The translations under genes and the position numbers were made by a program. 12,597 bases of DNA from an uncultured Collinsella sp. (lineage in GTDB: Bacteria; Actinomycetota; Coriobacteriia; Coriobacteriales; Coriobacteriaceae), in the NCBI GenBank assembly GCA_934654605.1, contig CAKUGH010000048.1, positions 1 through 12,597 of the forward strand, written 5' to 3'. Shown here in pieces: positions 1-6,436 of this stretch. The notes under the pieces were generated by a model, which made no database searches, was not told the origin of the DNA, and saw only the letters and a list, made by a program, of their open reading frames with translations. Every line of letters begins with the position of its first letter. Positions within the stretch are counted from its first letter, which is position 1.

Positions 1-653
1 GTGCCATGGAGCTCGGAGACGCCCAGTGCCGCCGCCACGGTATCGCGATTGGCCGTGGAAATGCCGCCACCGGGAAGGATGGTCAGGCGGTCGCCCGCGT
101 ACTCGATCAAGCGGGCCAGGTTTTCGAAGTTGTCCTCGATCGGCGTACCGGCAGTACCACCGTGCGTCAGAATGCGCGTGACGCCGCAGTCGGCGAGCGT
201 GTCAATGGCGTCCAGCTGAGCCTCGGGCGAGAGCTGGTCAAACGCCATGTGGAAAGTGATGTCGATAGGATCGCGCTTGCACTCCTCGGTCGCGCAGCCC
301 GCAGCCATCACGAGGGCGCCAAGCGTAAGTTCGTCGAGCGCCCATCCGCCAGCGCAGGGCTTGCAGCAGCCAAAGACCAAGCCGTCAACGCCCGCACTCA
401 CGGCAAGGCCCAGATCCATCTCCATCATACGCAGCTCGTCCTGGTTGTAGTGAAAGTCGCCGCCACGTGGGCGAATCATGCACATCACCCGTGCATCGTG
501 CTCGTGAGCATAGTTGGTCGTAGCGCTGATAACGCCGGCCGAAGGCGTAGTGCCACCAACGGCAAGGTTGTCGCACAGCTCGATACGCCTTGCACCGGCA
601 TCGATAGCCGCCGGCACACGCTCAAAGTTCTCGGCACAAAACTCGTACAGCAT
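1..653 (-). CDS. cutC: CutC family protein (C-terminus cut off by window edge)
   Basis: Reading the minus strand from an ATG at 653 gives 217 uninterrupted codons to the window edge, so only the last 30 or so residues are missing (E. coli CutC is 248 aa). Family motifs are clear: RIELCDNLAVGGTTPS at 23-38, MIRPRGGDFHYN at 59-70, GLVFGCC at 91-97, TFHMAFDQ at 133-140, RILTHGGTAGTPIEDN at 160-175 and ILPGGGIS at 192-199. The FHMAFD and LTHGG versions are, from memory, those of Gram-positive CutC proteins rather than the FHRAFD/LTSG of E. coli. CutC is a cytoplasmic TIM barrel historically linked to copper tolerance; its biochemical role is unsettled and no copper gene is visible nearby. A purine-rich Shine-Dalgarno (GGGGGT) lies about 6 nt upstream of the ATG. 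The antisense open frame across this region is a shadow. Family assignment is firm, function is not. Confidence 0.88.
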   Translation of the reverse strand, partial: MLYEFCAENFERVPAAIDAGARRIELCDNLAVGGTTPSAGVISATTNYAHEHDARVMCMIRPRGGDFHYNQDELRMMEMDLGLAVSAGVDGLVFGCCKPCAGGWALDELTLGALVMAAGCATEECKRDPIDITFHMAFDQLSPEAQLDAIDTLADCGVTRILTHGGTAGTPIEDNFENLARLIEYAGDRLTILPGGGISTANRDTVAAALGVSELHG

Positions 654-712
654 AGATAGACCCCCAAAGACAGCAGATGTTTTCCGACGGGCATTGTCAC
701 ACATCCCCATGA

Positions 713-779
713 AGTTGCGGTGGAATAGGGACTGCTTTGGCGCCTAGAGCCCGTATTTAGTCCCTATTTCACCGCAACT
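713..779. repeat. Long inverted repeat, REP/MITE-like hairpin
   Basis: Two 21-nt arms (713-733 and 759-779) are reverse complements except for one position (723 against 769), where an RNA fold could form a G-U wobble. They enclose a 25-nt loop containing the palindrome GGCGCC. The arms read AGTTGCGGTGRAATAGGGACT. The element sits between the divergent cutC-like gene and the exported-protein gene, where a transcription terminator is not expected, and no T-run follows either arm. It looks like a mobile intergenic repeat of the REP or MITE type; that is inference, because copies elsewhere cannot be seen from this window. Confidence 0.7.
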
Positions 780-781
780 CA

Positions 782-816
782 AATGATCCCTCGGGGACGG
801 AGGAAAACCGACCATT
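782..816. repeat. Degenerate second inverted repeat next to the first
   Basis: Outer 7-nt arms AATGATC (782-788) and GACCATT (810-816) match at 6 of 7 positions, and an inner CCTC/GAGG pair (789-792, 800-803) surrounds GGGGACG. It shares the GGGACGG core with the large palindrome at 2603-2685. It may be a decayed copy of a related intergenic repeat. The match is short and could be chance. Confidence 0.3.
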
Positions 817-848
817 ACGGCTGGCCGAAAAATGTTGCCGATGGTGGA

Positions 849-860
849 TGTTGCGCAACA
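849..860. promoter_or_regulatory. Perfect 12-nt palindrome, candidate operator
   Basis: TGTTGCGCAACA is a perfect palindrome centred about 70 nt upstream of the start codon of the exported-protein gene. Its size and position suit a dimeric repressor or activator site. No convincing -35/-10 pair could be placed with confidence around it, so its role is a guess. Confidence 0.25.
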
Positions 861-923
861 AGATTTTCGAATCCCGATTAACCATGGCAGTATCGACATT
901 CATATTTAGAGGAAAGGATTGCC

Positions 924-2525
924 ATGTTTAAGAGCATCCAAAAGAGTGGAAGGATCGCAGCAGTCGCCATCGGCCTGATCGCGGCCTTGTCTCCGTTCGC
1001 AGCCCCTCCAGCAGCATTAGCCGGCGGCAGCGTACCAACGCCTGAACTTGAGAAGTCGTATAGCTTTAAGGTCAGCAGCGACGGCTCGTATATCAGCACG
1101 GGCGACGATTCGAAGTTCGGCTATTTATACGATAAAGATTACGATGAGGATGATGGTTACAACTTAAAGAGCGTATCTCTCATCAATTTTAATGACGGTA
1201 GCGCATGCCCCATTGCCATTCCGGATAAAAGCCTTGGTTCCACTCACCCCACATCCAGCAATCAACTCTACTGGCAAGACGGCAATAATTTGGTCGTATT
1301 CTCGCCAGACAACCAAAGTCAAACAGTCCATCCCATCACTTCGGCCAAATATGCCTACACCAGTGCAACCATCTCTTACGACGGCAACAGAGCAGCCGTG
1401 GAACACTATGACAATGAATCTGAGCTTAAAAAAATCGAGATCTATGACCTTAAGTCTGACAAGTTAATTCAAACATATCAATCGGATAAAGATGACTCTT
1501 ATTGCTACTACTCAGACGATATGAGCCGTCTCTATTTCTTGCCATACGATACTGAGAAAGGCATTGTTTCTCTTAGAGTTTTCAATTGCGATACAGGGTC
1601 AACGGAATTGAAAACAGTTAACGTGAAGAAAGACGATAGGTCTTCGGACATCGACTATATTTTCACCAGCTCTAACTCCGACGATATTTATCTTCAGAGC
1701 GACACTACACTAATAAAAGCAGACCGCGACGGAAATATGAGCGTTCTATTTAACGATGACGACCACGCTCCTGAATGGCCTTTTTCATACCCGTCGGCAG
1801 AGCTTTATGTCCTCTATACAAAGAAAGGCTCGAACGATCTATTTGAAGAGGATGACGGCTATTACTATTTAAATGAAGAGGATGCGAATCTTAGTATTTA
1901 TGATTTAAATGGCGGCGAGACCATCAGCTCGATTGCCTTTCCCTTCGGCGATGGATATCTCTGCAATATTTCGCATGATGGCAGCATCTTACTTGGAAAA
2001 TACTCAGACGACGACAAGTCCTCAGCATGCCTAGTCGATGCTCAGACCGGGGCAAAGAGCGAGTTTGACACTCATTGGTGCGACGAACTTTCGTTCATGA
2101 ACGGCGATCGCAAGATTTTGGCAGACTATTTAGACAATGATGACTCCTCGATACTTCATGTGAACATCTATAAGTCCAACATTCCTCATTCGGTACCCGA
2201 GGATGTGCTGTACTTTGTACAGACTCACCTGCCGTTTGTTATTGGCGGTGGCGTCGCTATCGTCATTATCATCGGCGGCGTGATTGTCGTTCTTTGCATC
2301 CGCAAGAAGCGCACGAGGACAGCAAACGGCATGGCAGCCGCAACGCCCAAGCTTCAGCGTAAGCAGCGTCGTCGTCAGAAGCGCGCCCAGCAGAACGCCG
2401 TAGCGCCAACAGCACCGGCTATGCAAGTAGCTCCGGCCGAGCCCGCCCGCTTCTGCCGTCACTGCGGAACCCCGCTCGTACCCGAAGCCCAGTTCTGCCC
2501 AACATGCGGACAAAAGGTAGACTAA
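924..2525 (+). CDS. Exported, membrane-anchored propeller-like protein with cytoplasmic zinc ribbon, function unknown
   Basis: 533 aa; I do not recognise a named family. Order: signal peptide (residues 1 to about 33, basic N-region, hydrophobic core, likely cleavage after ALA); long ectodomain (about 34-430) with recurring strands such as VSSDGSYIS, ISYDGNRAAV and ISHDGSILL alternating with IYDL-type strands, as in WD40/TolB/PQQ-like beta-propellers; one membrane helix at about 437-459; basic linker rich in Arg/Lys/Gln (460-485); Ala/Pro stretch; and a zinc ribbon with C511-x2-C514 and C525-x2-C528. Topology would put the propeller outside and the ribbon in the cytoplasm. The ectodomain is very rich in Asp/Glu clusters, which could bind calcium or cell-wall cations. 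ATG 924 is preceded by AGGAAAGG at good spacing. The gene stands alone and ends at a terminator. The central part is more AT-rich than neighbouring genes. Signal relay or envelope binding are possible roles; none is shown. Confidence 0.85.
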   Translation: MFKSIQKSGRIAAVAIGLIAALSPFAAPPAALAGGSVPTPELEKSYSFKVSSDGSYISTGDDSKFGYLYDKDYDEDDGYNLKSVSLINFNDGSACPIAIPDKSLGSTHPTSSNQLYWQDGNNLVVFSPDNQSQTVHPITSAKYAYTSATISYDGNRAAVEHYDNESELKKIEIYDLKSDKLIQTYQSDKDDSYCYYSDDMSRLYFLPYDTEKGIVSLRVFNCDTGSTELKTVNVKKDDRSSDIDYIFTSSNSDDIYLQSDTTLIKADRDGNMSVLFNDDDHAPEWPFSYPSAELYVLYTKKGSNDLFEEDDGYYYLNEEDANLSIYDLNGGETISSIAFPFGDGYLCNISHDGSILLGKYSDDDKSSACLVDAQTGAKSEFDTHWCDELSFMNGDRKILADYLDNDDSSILHVNIYKSNIPHSVPEDVLYFVQTHLPFVIGGGVAIVIIIGGVIVVLCIRKKRTRTANGMAAATPKLQRKQRRRQKRAQQNAVAPTAPAMQVAPAEPARFCRHCGTPLVPEAQFCPTCGQKVD

Positions 2526-2554
2526 CGAACAAAACCCAATAGACCTCAACCACC

Positions 2555-2596
2555 AAGGCCCCGTTCCGGCACATCCCAGAACGGGGCCTTCTTTTG
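2555..2596 (+). terminator. Intrinsic terminator of the exported-protein gene
   Basis: Perfect 11-bp stem (AAGGCCCCGTT at 2555-2565 with its complement at 2580-2590), 14-nt loop, followed by a T-rich tract CTTCTTTT. It starts 30 nt after the stop codon of the plus-strand gene. Confidence 0.85.
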
Positions 2597-2602
2597 GCGC
2601 AA

Positions 2603-2685
2603 GGGTAGCTAATTTGGGACGGGGCTATTTTGACTACTTTTTCATGCAAAGTAGTCAAAATAGCCCCGTCCCAAATTAGCTACCC
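2603..2685. repeat. Perfect 38-bp palindrome with 7-nt loop
   Basis: Arms 2603-2640 and 2648-2685 are exact reverse complements over 38 nt; the loop 2641-2647 is TTCATGC. The arm contains GGGACGGGGCTATTTTGAC. The element lies between two ordinary terminators and between convergent genes, so it is not needed to end transcription. An arm this long without a mismatch points to a recently placed mobile repeat (MITE or REP-like) or to selection for a cruciform. Both ends are flanked by AA, too short to count as a target duplication. Confidence 0.9.
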
Positions 2686-2713
2686 AACGTTCATGCCGAC
2701 GTTTCGGCAACGC

Positions 2714-2752
2714 AAATAAAGGGGCGCTGACCGGGATAGTCAGCGCCCTTTT
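2714..2752. terminator. Bidirectional terminator, end of the liv operon
   Basis: Ten-bp perfect stem GGGCGCTGAC (2722-2731) with its complement (2739-2748) around a 7-nt loop. The plus side is followed by TTTT and the minus side by a complement-strand TTTATTT (2714-2720). It begins 11 nt past the livF stop codon, so it closes the minus-strand liv operon and can also stop plus-strand read-through. Confidence 0.85.
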
Positions 2753-2762
2753 GTTAGATGGG

Positions 2763-3476
2763 TTAGCCTCCGAGGTAAGCCTTACGCACGTTGTCGTCGT
2801 GCAGGAGCTCTTGGCCGGTGCCGGTCATGGTGATCTTACCGGTCTCGAGCACGTAGCCGCGCGTGGCGATCGAGAGCGCCATCTGCGCGTTCTGCTCGAC
2901 CAAAAGCACCGTGGTGCCGGCCTTGTGCAGGTCCTCGACAATCTGGAAGATCTGCTCAATCAGAATCGGCGCCAGGCCCATAGAGGGCTCGTCGAGCATG
3001 AGCAGCTTGGGGTTGCTCATAAGGGCGCGGCCCATAACGAGCATCTGCTGCTCGCCGCCCGAAAGGGTGCCGGCGACCTGGCGACGGCGCTCCTTAAGGC
3101 GCGGGAACTGCTCGTAGACGCGCTCAAGGCCCGGAGCAACCGTGGACTTGGGCTGCGTGTAGGCGCCCATCTCCAGGTTCTCCTCGACCGTCATCTGCAA
3201 AAAGGCGCGACGCCCCTCGGGGACCTGGGCCAGGCCCTTGCCCACCAGCTTGTCGGCAGGCGTATGGGTAATGTCCTCGCCCATAAACTTGATGGAGCCA
3301 GTCTTTGAGCGCAGCAGGCCCGAGACAGTCTTGAGCGTTGTGGACTTGCCGGCACCGTTCGCACCGATCAGGGCCACGATTTCGCCCTCGTTGACGTTAA
3401 AGGAGATGTCCTTGATGGCGTGGATGGCGCCGTACCAGACGTTGATGTTGTAGACGGAAAGCATCGGCTCTGCCAT
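2763..3476 (-). CDS. livF: BCAA ABC transporter ATP-binding protein LivF
   Basis: 237 aa, the same length as E. coli LivF. It is one of the two cytoplasmic ATPases that power branched-chain amino acid import through LivH/LivM. Walker A is G38-ANGAGKST-46; the ABC signature is LSGGEQQ; Walker B is LLMLDEPSMGLAP; the switch region is VEQNAQMAL, with Gln in place of the more common His after VE, which is the usual LivF form. The protein ends in RKAYLGG, typical of the subfamily. The ATG at 3476 directly follows the livG stop codon (TAAATG). Its Shine-Dalgarno GGGGGAG sits inside the end of livG, so the two genes should be translationally coupled. It is the last gene of the operon and is followed by a terminator. 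LivF rather than LivG is supported by gene order and by the SGGEQQ and VEQN motifs. Confidence 0.95.
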   Translation of the reverse strand: MAEPMLSVYNINVWYGAIHAIKDISFNVNEGEIVALIGANGAGKSTTLKTVSGLLRSKTGSIKFMGEDITHTPADKLVGKGLAQVPEGRRAFLQMTVEENLEMGAYTQPKSTVAPGLERVYEQFPRLKERRRQVAGTLSGGEQQMLVMGRALMSNPKLLMLDEPSMGLAPILIEQIFQIVEDLHKAGTTVLLVEQNAQMALSIATRGYVLETGKITMTGTGQELLHDDNVRKAYLGG

Positions 3477-4337
3477 TTAGTTCTCCCCCTTATCCTGCTT
3501 GCCCAGATACGCCTCGACAACGGCGTCGTTGTTCTGGATCTCCTCGGCCGTACCCTTGGCGATGACCTTGCCAAAGTTGAGCACGCAGATGCCCTCGCAG
3601 ATGTTCATGACGAGCGACATGTCGTGCTCGATAAGCATGATGGCAATGCCAAAGGTGTCGCGAATCTTGACGATGTTCTCCATGAGCTCGGCGGTCTCGG
3701 ACGGGTTCATGCCGGCGGCAGGCTCGTCGAGCAGCAGTAGCTTGGGGTTGGTGGCAAGCGCGCGGACAATCTCCAGACGACGCTGAGCGCCGTAAGGCAG
3801 CGATCCGGCCTGCTCGTTTGCCAGATGCTCCATATCAAAGATGGACAGTAGTTCCATGGCGCGCTCGTGGGCGGCCTTCTCGTGCTTCCAGTACGTCGGC
3901 AGGCGCAGCACGCCCTCAAAACCGGAGTAGCGCTCCTGGTTGTGCAGGCCGACCTTTACGTTATCCTCCACCGTCATGGTGTTGAACAGGCGAATGTTCT
4001 GGAAGGTACGGGCAATACCCATGCGGTTGACCTGATAGACCGACTTGCCCGAGGTGTCCTCACCGTCGAGCAGGATGGTGCCGTGCGTGGGCTGGTACAC
4101 CTTGGTGAGCAGGTTGAAGACCGTGGTCTTACCGGCACCGTTGGGGCCGATGAGACCTGCGATCTCGGTCTTACCGATGGTCAGGCTAAAGTCGTCTACT
4201 GCCTTAAGGCCGCCAAATTCAATGCCCAAGTGGATGCACTCGAGCGCCGGGCGCTGGCCCAGGTCGCGGTCGGGAACGATGGCGCCAGAAGGATACGGGA
4301 CCATCTTGCCCTTGTTGAACTCAAACTTACTGGGCAT
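3477..4337 (-). CDS. livG: BCAA ABC transporter ATP-binding protein LivG
   Basis: 286 aa from the ATG at 4337, chosen because a near-perfect AAGGAGG lies 9 nt upstream, inside livM; a longer frame up to 4364 lacks such support. Walker A is G64-PNGAGKTT-72; the signature is the LivG-type LPYGAQRRLEI; Walker B is LLLLDEPAAGMN; the switch His is in LIEHDMSLVM. The protein ends EAYLGKQDKGEN. It pairs with LivF as the ATPase of the BCAA importer. The gene overlaps the end of livM by 11 nt and abuts livF. About 30 residues (1-31) precede the start of the ABC fold, making it roughly 30 aa longer than E. coli LivG (255 aa). That extension is not hydrophobic and its role is unknown. Confidence 0.94.
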   Translation of the reverse strand: MPSKFEFNKGKMVPYPSGAIVPDRDLGQRPALECIHLGIEFGGLKAVDDFSLTIGKTEIAGLIGPNGAGKTTVFNLLTKVYQPTHGTILLDGEDTSGKSVYQVNRMGIARTFQNIRLFNTMTVEDNVKVGLHNQERYSGFEGVLRLPTYWKHEKAAHERAMELLSIFDMEHLANEQAGSLPYGAQRRLEIVRALATNPKLLLLDEPAAGMNPSETAELMENIVKIRDTFGIAIMLIEHDMSLVMNICEGICVLNFGKVIAKGTAEEIQNNDAVVEAYLGKQDKGEN

Positions 4338-5406
4338 CGGCTGCCACCTCCTTCTTGGAAGCAAAGCGGTCCTTAATGCGTGCGAAGAACGCCTTGAGCT
4401 GCGGGTTGTTGGTAAAGATCATGACCAGAATCAGCACGATAGCGTAGATGAGCATGCGGTAGTCCGAGAACTGACGGAGCAGCTCGGGAAGCACCGTGAG
4501 CAGTGCCGCAGCGATAACGGAGCCGCGCATATTGCCCAGACCGCCCAGGACCACGAACACCAGGATGAGGATGGACGTGTTGAAGTCGAACTTGGTAGCG
4601 GAAAGCTGCGAGAAGTTACCGCCGAAGAGGGCTCCGGCAGCGCCGGCGAGAGCGGCGGAAACCACGAAGGCGATCATGCGGTACTCGGTGACGGAGATGC
4701 CCACGGACTCGGCAGCGATCTTGTTATCGCGCACGGCCATGATGGCGCGACCGGTACGGCTGCGGACCAGGTTGAGCACGATTACGAGCGCTACCATGAC
4801 CAGGATGGCACCGGCGAGGAAGGTCGAGTACGTCGACACGCCCGAGGCGCCCTGGGCGCCCTTGATGATGGCGGTTCCGTCCTCGAGCAGGTGCAGGTCG
4901 TCAATCGTTGAGTTACCCGTGATGTTAAAAATCACGTGCAGGCCGCGGGAGTCGACGCCCACGATAAGGCAGGTGACGATCTCTTTGATGATCTCGCCAA
5001 AGGCCAGCGTCACGATGGCCAGGTAGTCGCCGCTCAGGCGAAGAACCGGGATGCCGATCAAGAAACCCAGGATGGCCGCGGCGATGGCGCCGACCACGAT
5101 GCTGATGATGAGGCGCACAGGATCGGAGGGAACGGCGCTCTCGAGGGCGACCGCGGTGACGATGCCCGTGTAGGCACCGACACTCATAAAGCCCGCGTGG
5201 CCCAACGACAGGTCGCCCGCGATGCCGACGACGAGGTTAAGCGAGATGGCCATGACGATGTAGGCCGTAATGGGAACCAGCTGACCGGCGATCATGCGCG
5301 GGATCATGTGGTTGGACTGCATAAAGAACACGATGGCGAAGGCCACGATGCACATGGCATACGTGACAAAGTCGTGACGCGTCTGCTTGTCTTTAAGGAA
5401 CTTCAT
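4327..5406 (-). CDS. livM: BCAA ABC transporter permease LivM
   Basis: 359 aa from the ATG at 5406, which has AGGTGAG about 4 nt upstream. A GTG at 5415 (adding MSV), immediately after the livH stop, is an alternative with GAGAAGG upstream; the choice changes three residues. The protein is strongly hydrophobic, with about ten membrane segments. Typical LivM features are the early SLNLVVGIAGDLSLGHAGFMSVGAY block, IPVLRLSGDYLAIVTLAFGEI, SVGISVTEYRMIAFVVSAALAGAAG and the cytoplasmic coupling region GGLGNMRGSVIAAALLTVLPELLR that contacts the ATPases. The C-terminus is a short charged tail. LivM forms the inner-membrane channel with LivH. It sits between livH (stop adjacent to the GTG) and livG (11-nt overlap), so it is a tightly coupled operon member. 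Confidence 0.94.
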   Translation of the reverse strand: MKFLKDKQTRHDFVTYAMCIVAFAIVFFMQSNHMIPRMIAGQLVPITAYIVMAISLNLVVGIAGDLSLGHAGFMSVGAYTGIVTAVALESAVPSDPVRLIISIVVGAIAAAILGFLIGIPVLRLSGDYLAIVTLAFGEIIKEIVTCLIVGVDSRGLHVIFNITGNSTIDDLHLLEDGTAIIKGAQGASGVSTYSTFLAGAILVMVALVIVLNLVRSRTGRAIMAVRDNKIAAESVGISVTEYRMIAFVVSAALAGAAGALFGGNFSQLSATKFDFNTSILILVFVVLGGLGNMRGSVIAAALLTVLPELLRQFSDYRMLIYAIVLILVMIFTNNPQLKAFFARIKDRFASKKEVAADAQ

Positions 5407-5415
5407 AACGCTCAC

Positions 5416-6297
5416 CTACACCTTCTCGGGGACGTACTTGCCCAAGAGGCCGGCAGGCTTGACGAGCAGGACGATGATCAGAACACCAAAGACGATGGAG
5501 TTGGCAAGGCTCGTGGAAATGTAAGCCTGCGCCATTGCTTCGATGATGCCGATGAGAATGCCACCGACAAAGGCACCGGGGATGGAGCCGATGCCGCCGA
5601 AAACGGCAGCGTCGAAGGCCTTGATGCCAGGCATGGCGCCCGTGGTGGGCTGCAGGACCGGCGAGTAGGAGCACAGGAGCACACCGGCGATGGCAGCAAG
5701 GGCGGAACCGATAGCAAACGTCATCGAGATGGTGCGGTTGACGTTGATGCCCATGAGCTGAGCGGCGGCTTTGTCCTCGGACACGGCGCGCATGGCTTTG
5801 CCCATCTTGGTCTTACCTGTAAAGAACATCAGGCCGGCCATGATAACCAGGCAGGCGACGATGGTGACGAGCGATACGGCGCTCACGTTGAACTTGGCCA
5901 AGAACTCCGGCACCGGGAAGGTGACGAGCGAAGTGAAGTTCTTGGGCGTGGCGCCCCACAGAAGCTGCGCGGCGTTCTGCAGGAAGTAAGACACGCCGAT
6001 GGCCGTGATCAAAACGGCCAGCGGGCCTGCTTGGCGCAGCGGCTTATAGGCCAGACCCTCAATGAGAACACCGAGAACCGTGCAGACCACGCAAGAGAGA
6101 ATTACAGATGCCCAGCCCGGGAGGCCGAAATACGACGTGGCGCAGAACGAGACATAGGCACCGACCATGATGACGTCGCCGTGAGCGAAGTTCAGCATCT
6201 TGGCGATACCGTAGACCATGGTGTAGCCCAACGCGATGATGGCGTAGACGCTGCCCATGGACAGGCCGTTGACCAGATATTGGATAAAGACCGTCAT
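5416..6297 (-). CDS. livH: BCAA ABC transporter permease LivH
   Basis: 293 aa. The start at 6297 (MTVFIQYLVNGLSMGS) is preferred because AAAGGGGG lies 9 nt upstream and the N-terminus matches family members. The ATG at 6306 touches the Shine-Dalgarno, and the longer frame to 6390 runs through intergenic hairpins. There are about eight membrane segments. Hallmarks are SVYAIIALGYTMVYGIAKMLNFAHGD near the N-terminus, KAMRAVSEDKAAAQLMGINV in the middle and FGGIGSIPGAFVGGILIGIIEA near the C-terminus, the last being the ATPase-coupling region. LivH pairs with LivM to form the BCAA channel. It is the first gene of the tightly packed livHMGF block, separated from the upstream binding-protein gene by 139 nt that include two hairpins. 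Confidence 0.94.
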   Translation of the reverse strand: MTVFIQYLVNGLSMGSVYAIIALGYTMVYGIAKMLNFAHGDVIMVGAYVSFCATSYFGLPGWASVILSCVVCTVLGVLIEGLAYKPLRQAGPLAVLITAIGVSYFLQNAAQLLWGATPKNFTSLVTFPVPEFLAKFNVSAVSLVTIVACLVIMAGLMFFTGKTKMGKAMRAVSEDKAAAQLMGINVNRTISMTFAIGSALAAIAGVLLCSYSPVLQPTTGAMPGIKAFDAAVFGGIGSIPGAFVGGILIGIIEAMAQAYISTSLANSIVFGVLIIVLLVKPAGLLGKYVPEKV

Positions 6298-6343
6298 GTT
6301 CCACATCCCCCTTTCGAATAGGTTTCCAGTTAATGTATGAAAC

Positions 6344-6404
6344 AGGGACGTTACATCGTCCCTAGATACCAAGCAAGCAGGGAAGGCCAAAACCTCCCCT
6401 GCTT
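6344..6404 (-). promoter_or_regulatory. Tandem hairpins between binding-protein gene and livH
   Basis: Two stem-loops lie in the 139-nt gap. On the minus-strand RNA the first is a 12-bp stem (6393-6404 with 6375-6386, loop 6387-6392); its single mismatch becomes a G-U pair only in the minus-strand RNA. The second is a perfect 7-bp AGGGACG stem (6357-6363 with 6344-6350, 6-nt loop). Neither is followed by a clear U-run, so they look less like full terminators than like RNA-stabilising or partial attenuating structures that would raise the binding protein over the permease, as known for malE-malF in E. coli. The functional role is inference. Confidence 0.55.
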
Positions 6405-6436
6405 GGGATCAAAACCGCTCCATGTAAGGCGGTCTA

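Noticed and set aside
6..659. Plus-strand open frame of 217 codons opposite the cutC-like gene
   Set aside because: It mirrors the minus-strand CutC frame, which carries all the family motifs; the plus-strand translation shows no recognisable domain.
2130..2549. Minus-strand 139-codon frame opposite the 3' part of the exported-protein gene
   Set aside because: Lies wholly opposite the membrane and zinc-ribbon part of a well-supported gene, with no domain or ribosome site.
4936..6321. Plus-strand open frame of 461 codons across livM and livH
   Set aside because: Antisense shadow; the product is Asp/His/Gly-rich low-complexity protein as expected from the complement of GC-rich codons, while both minus-strand genes are clear permeases.
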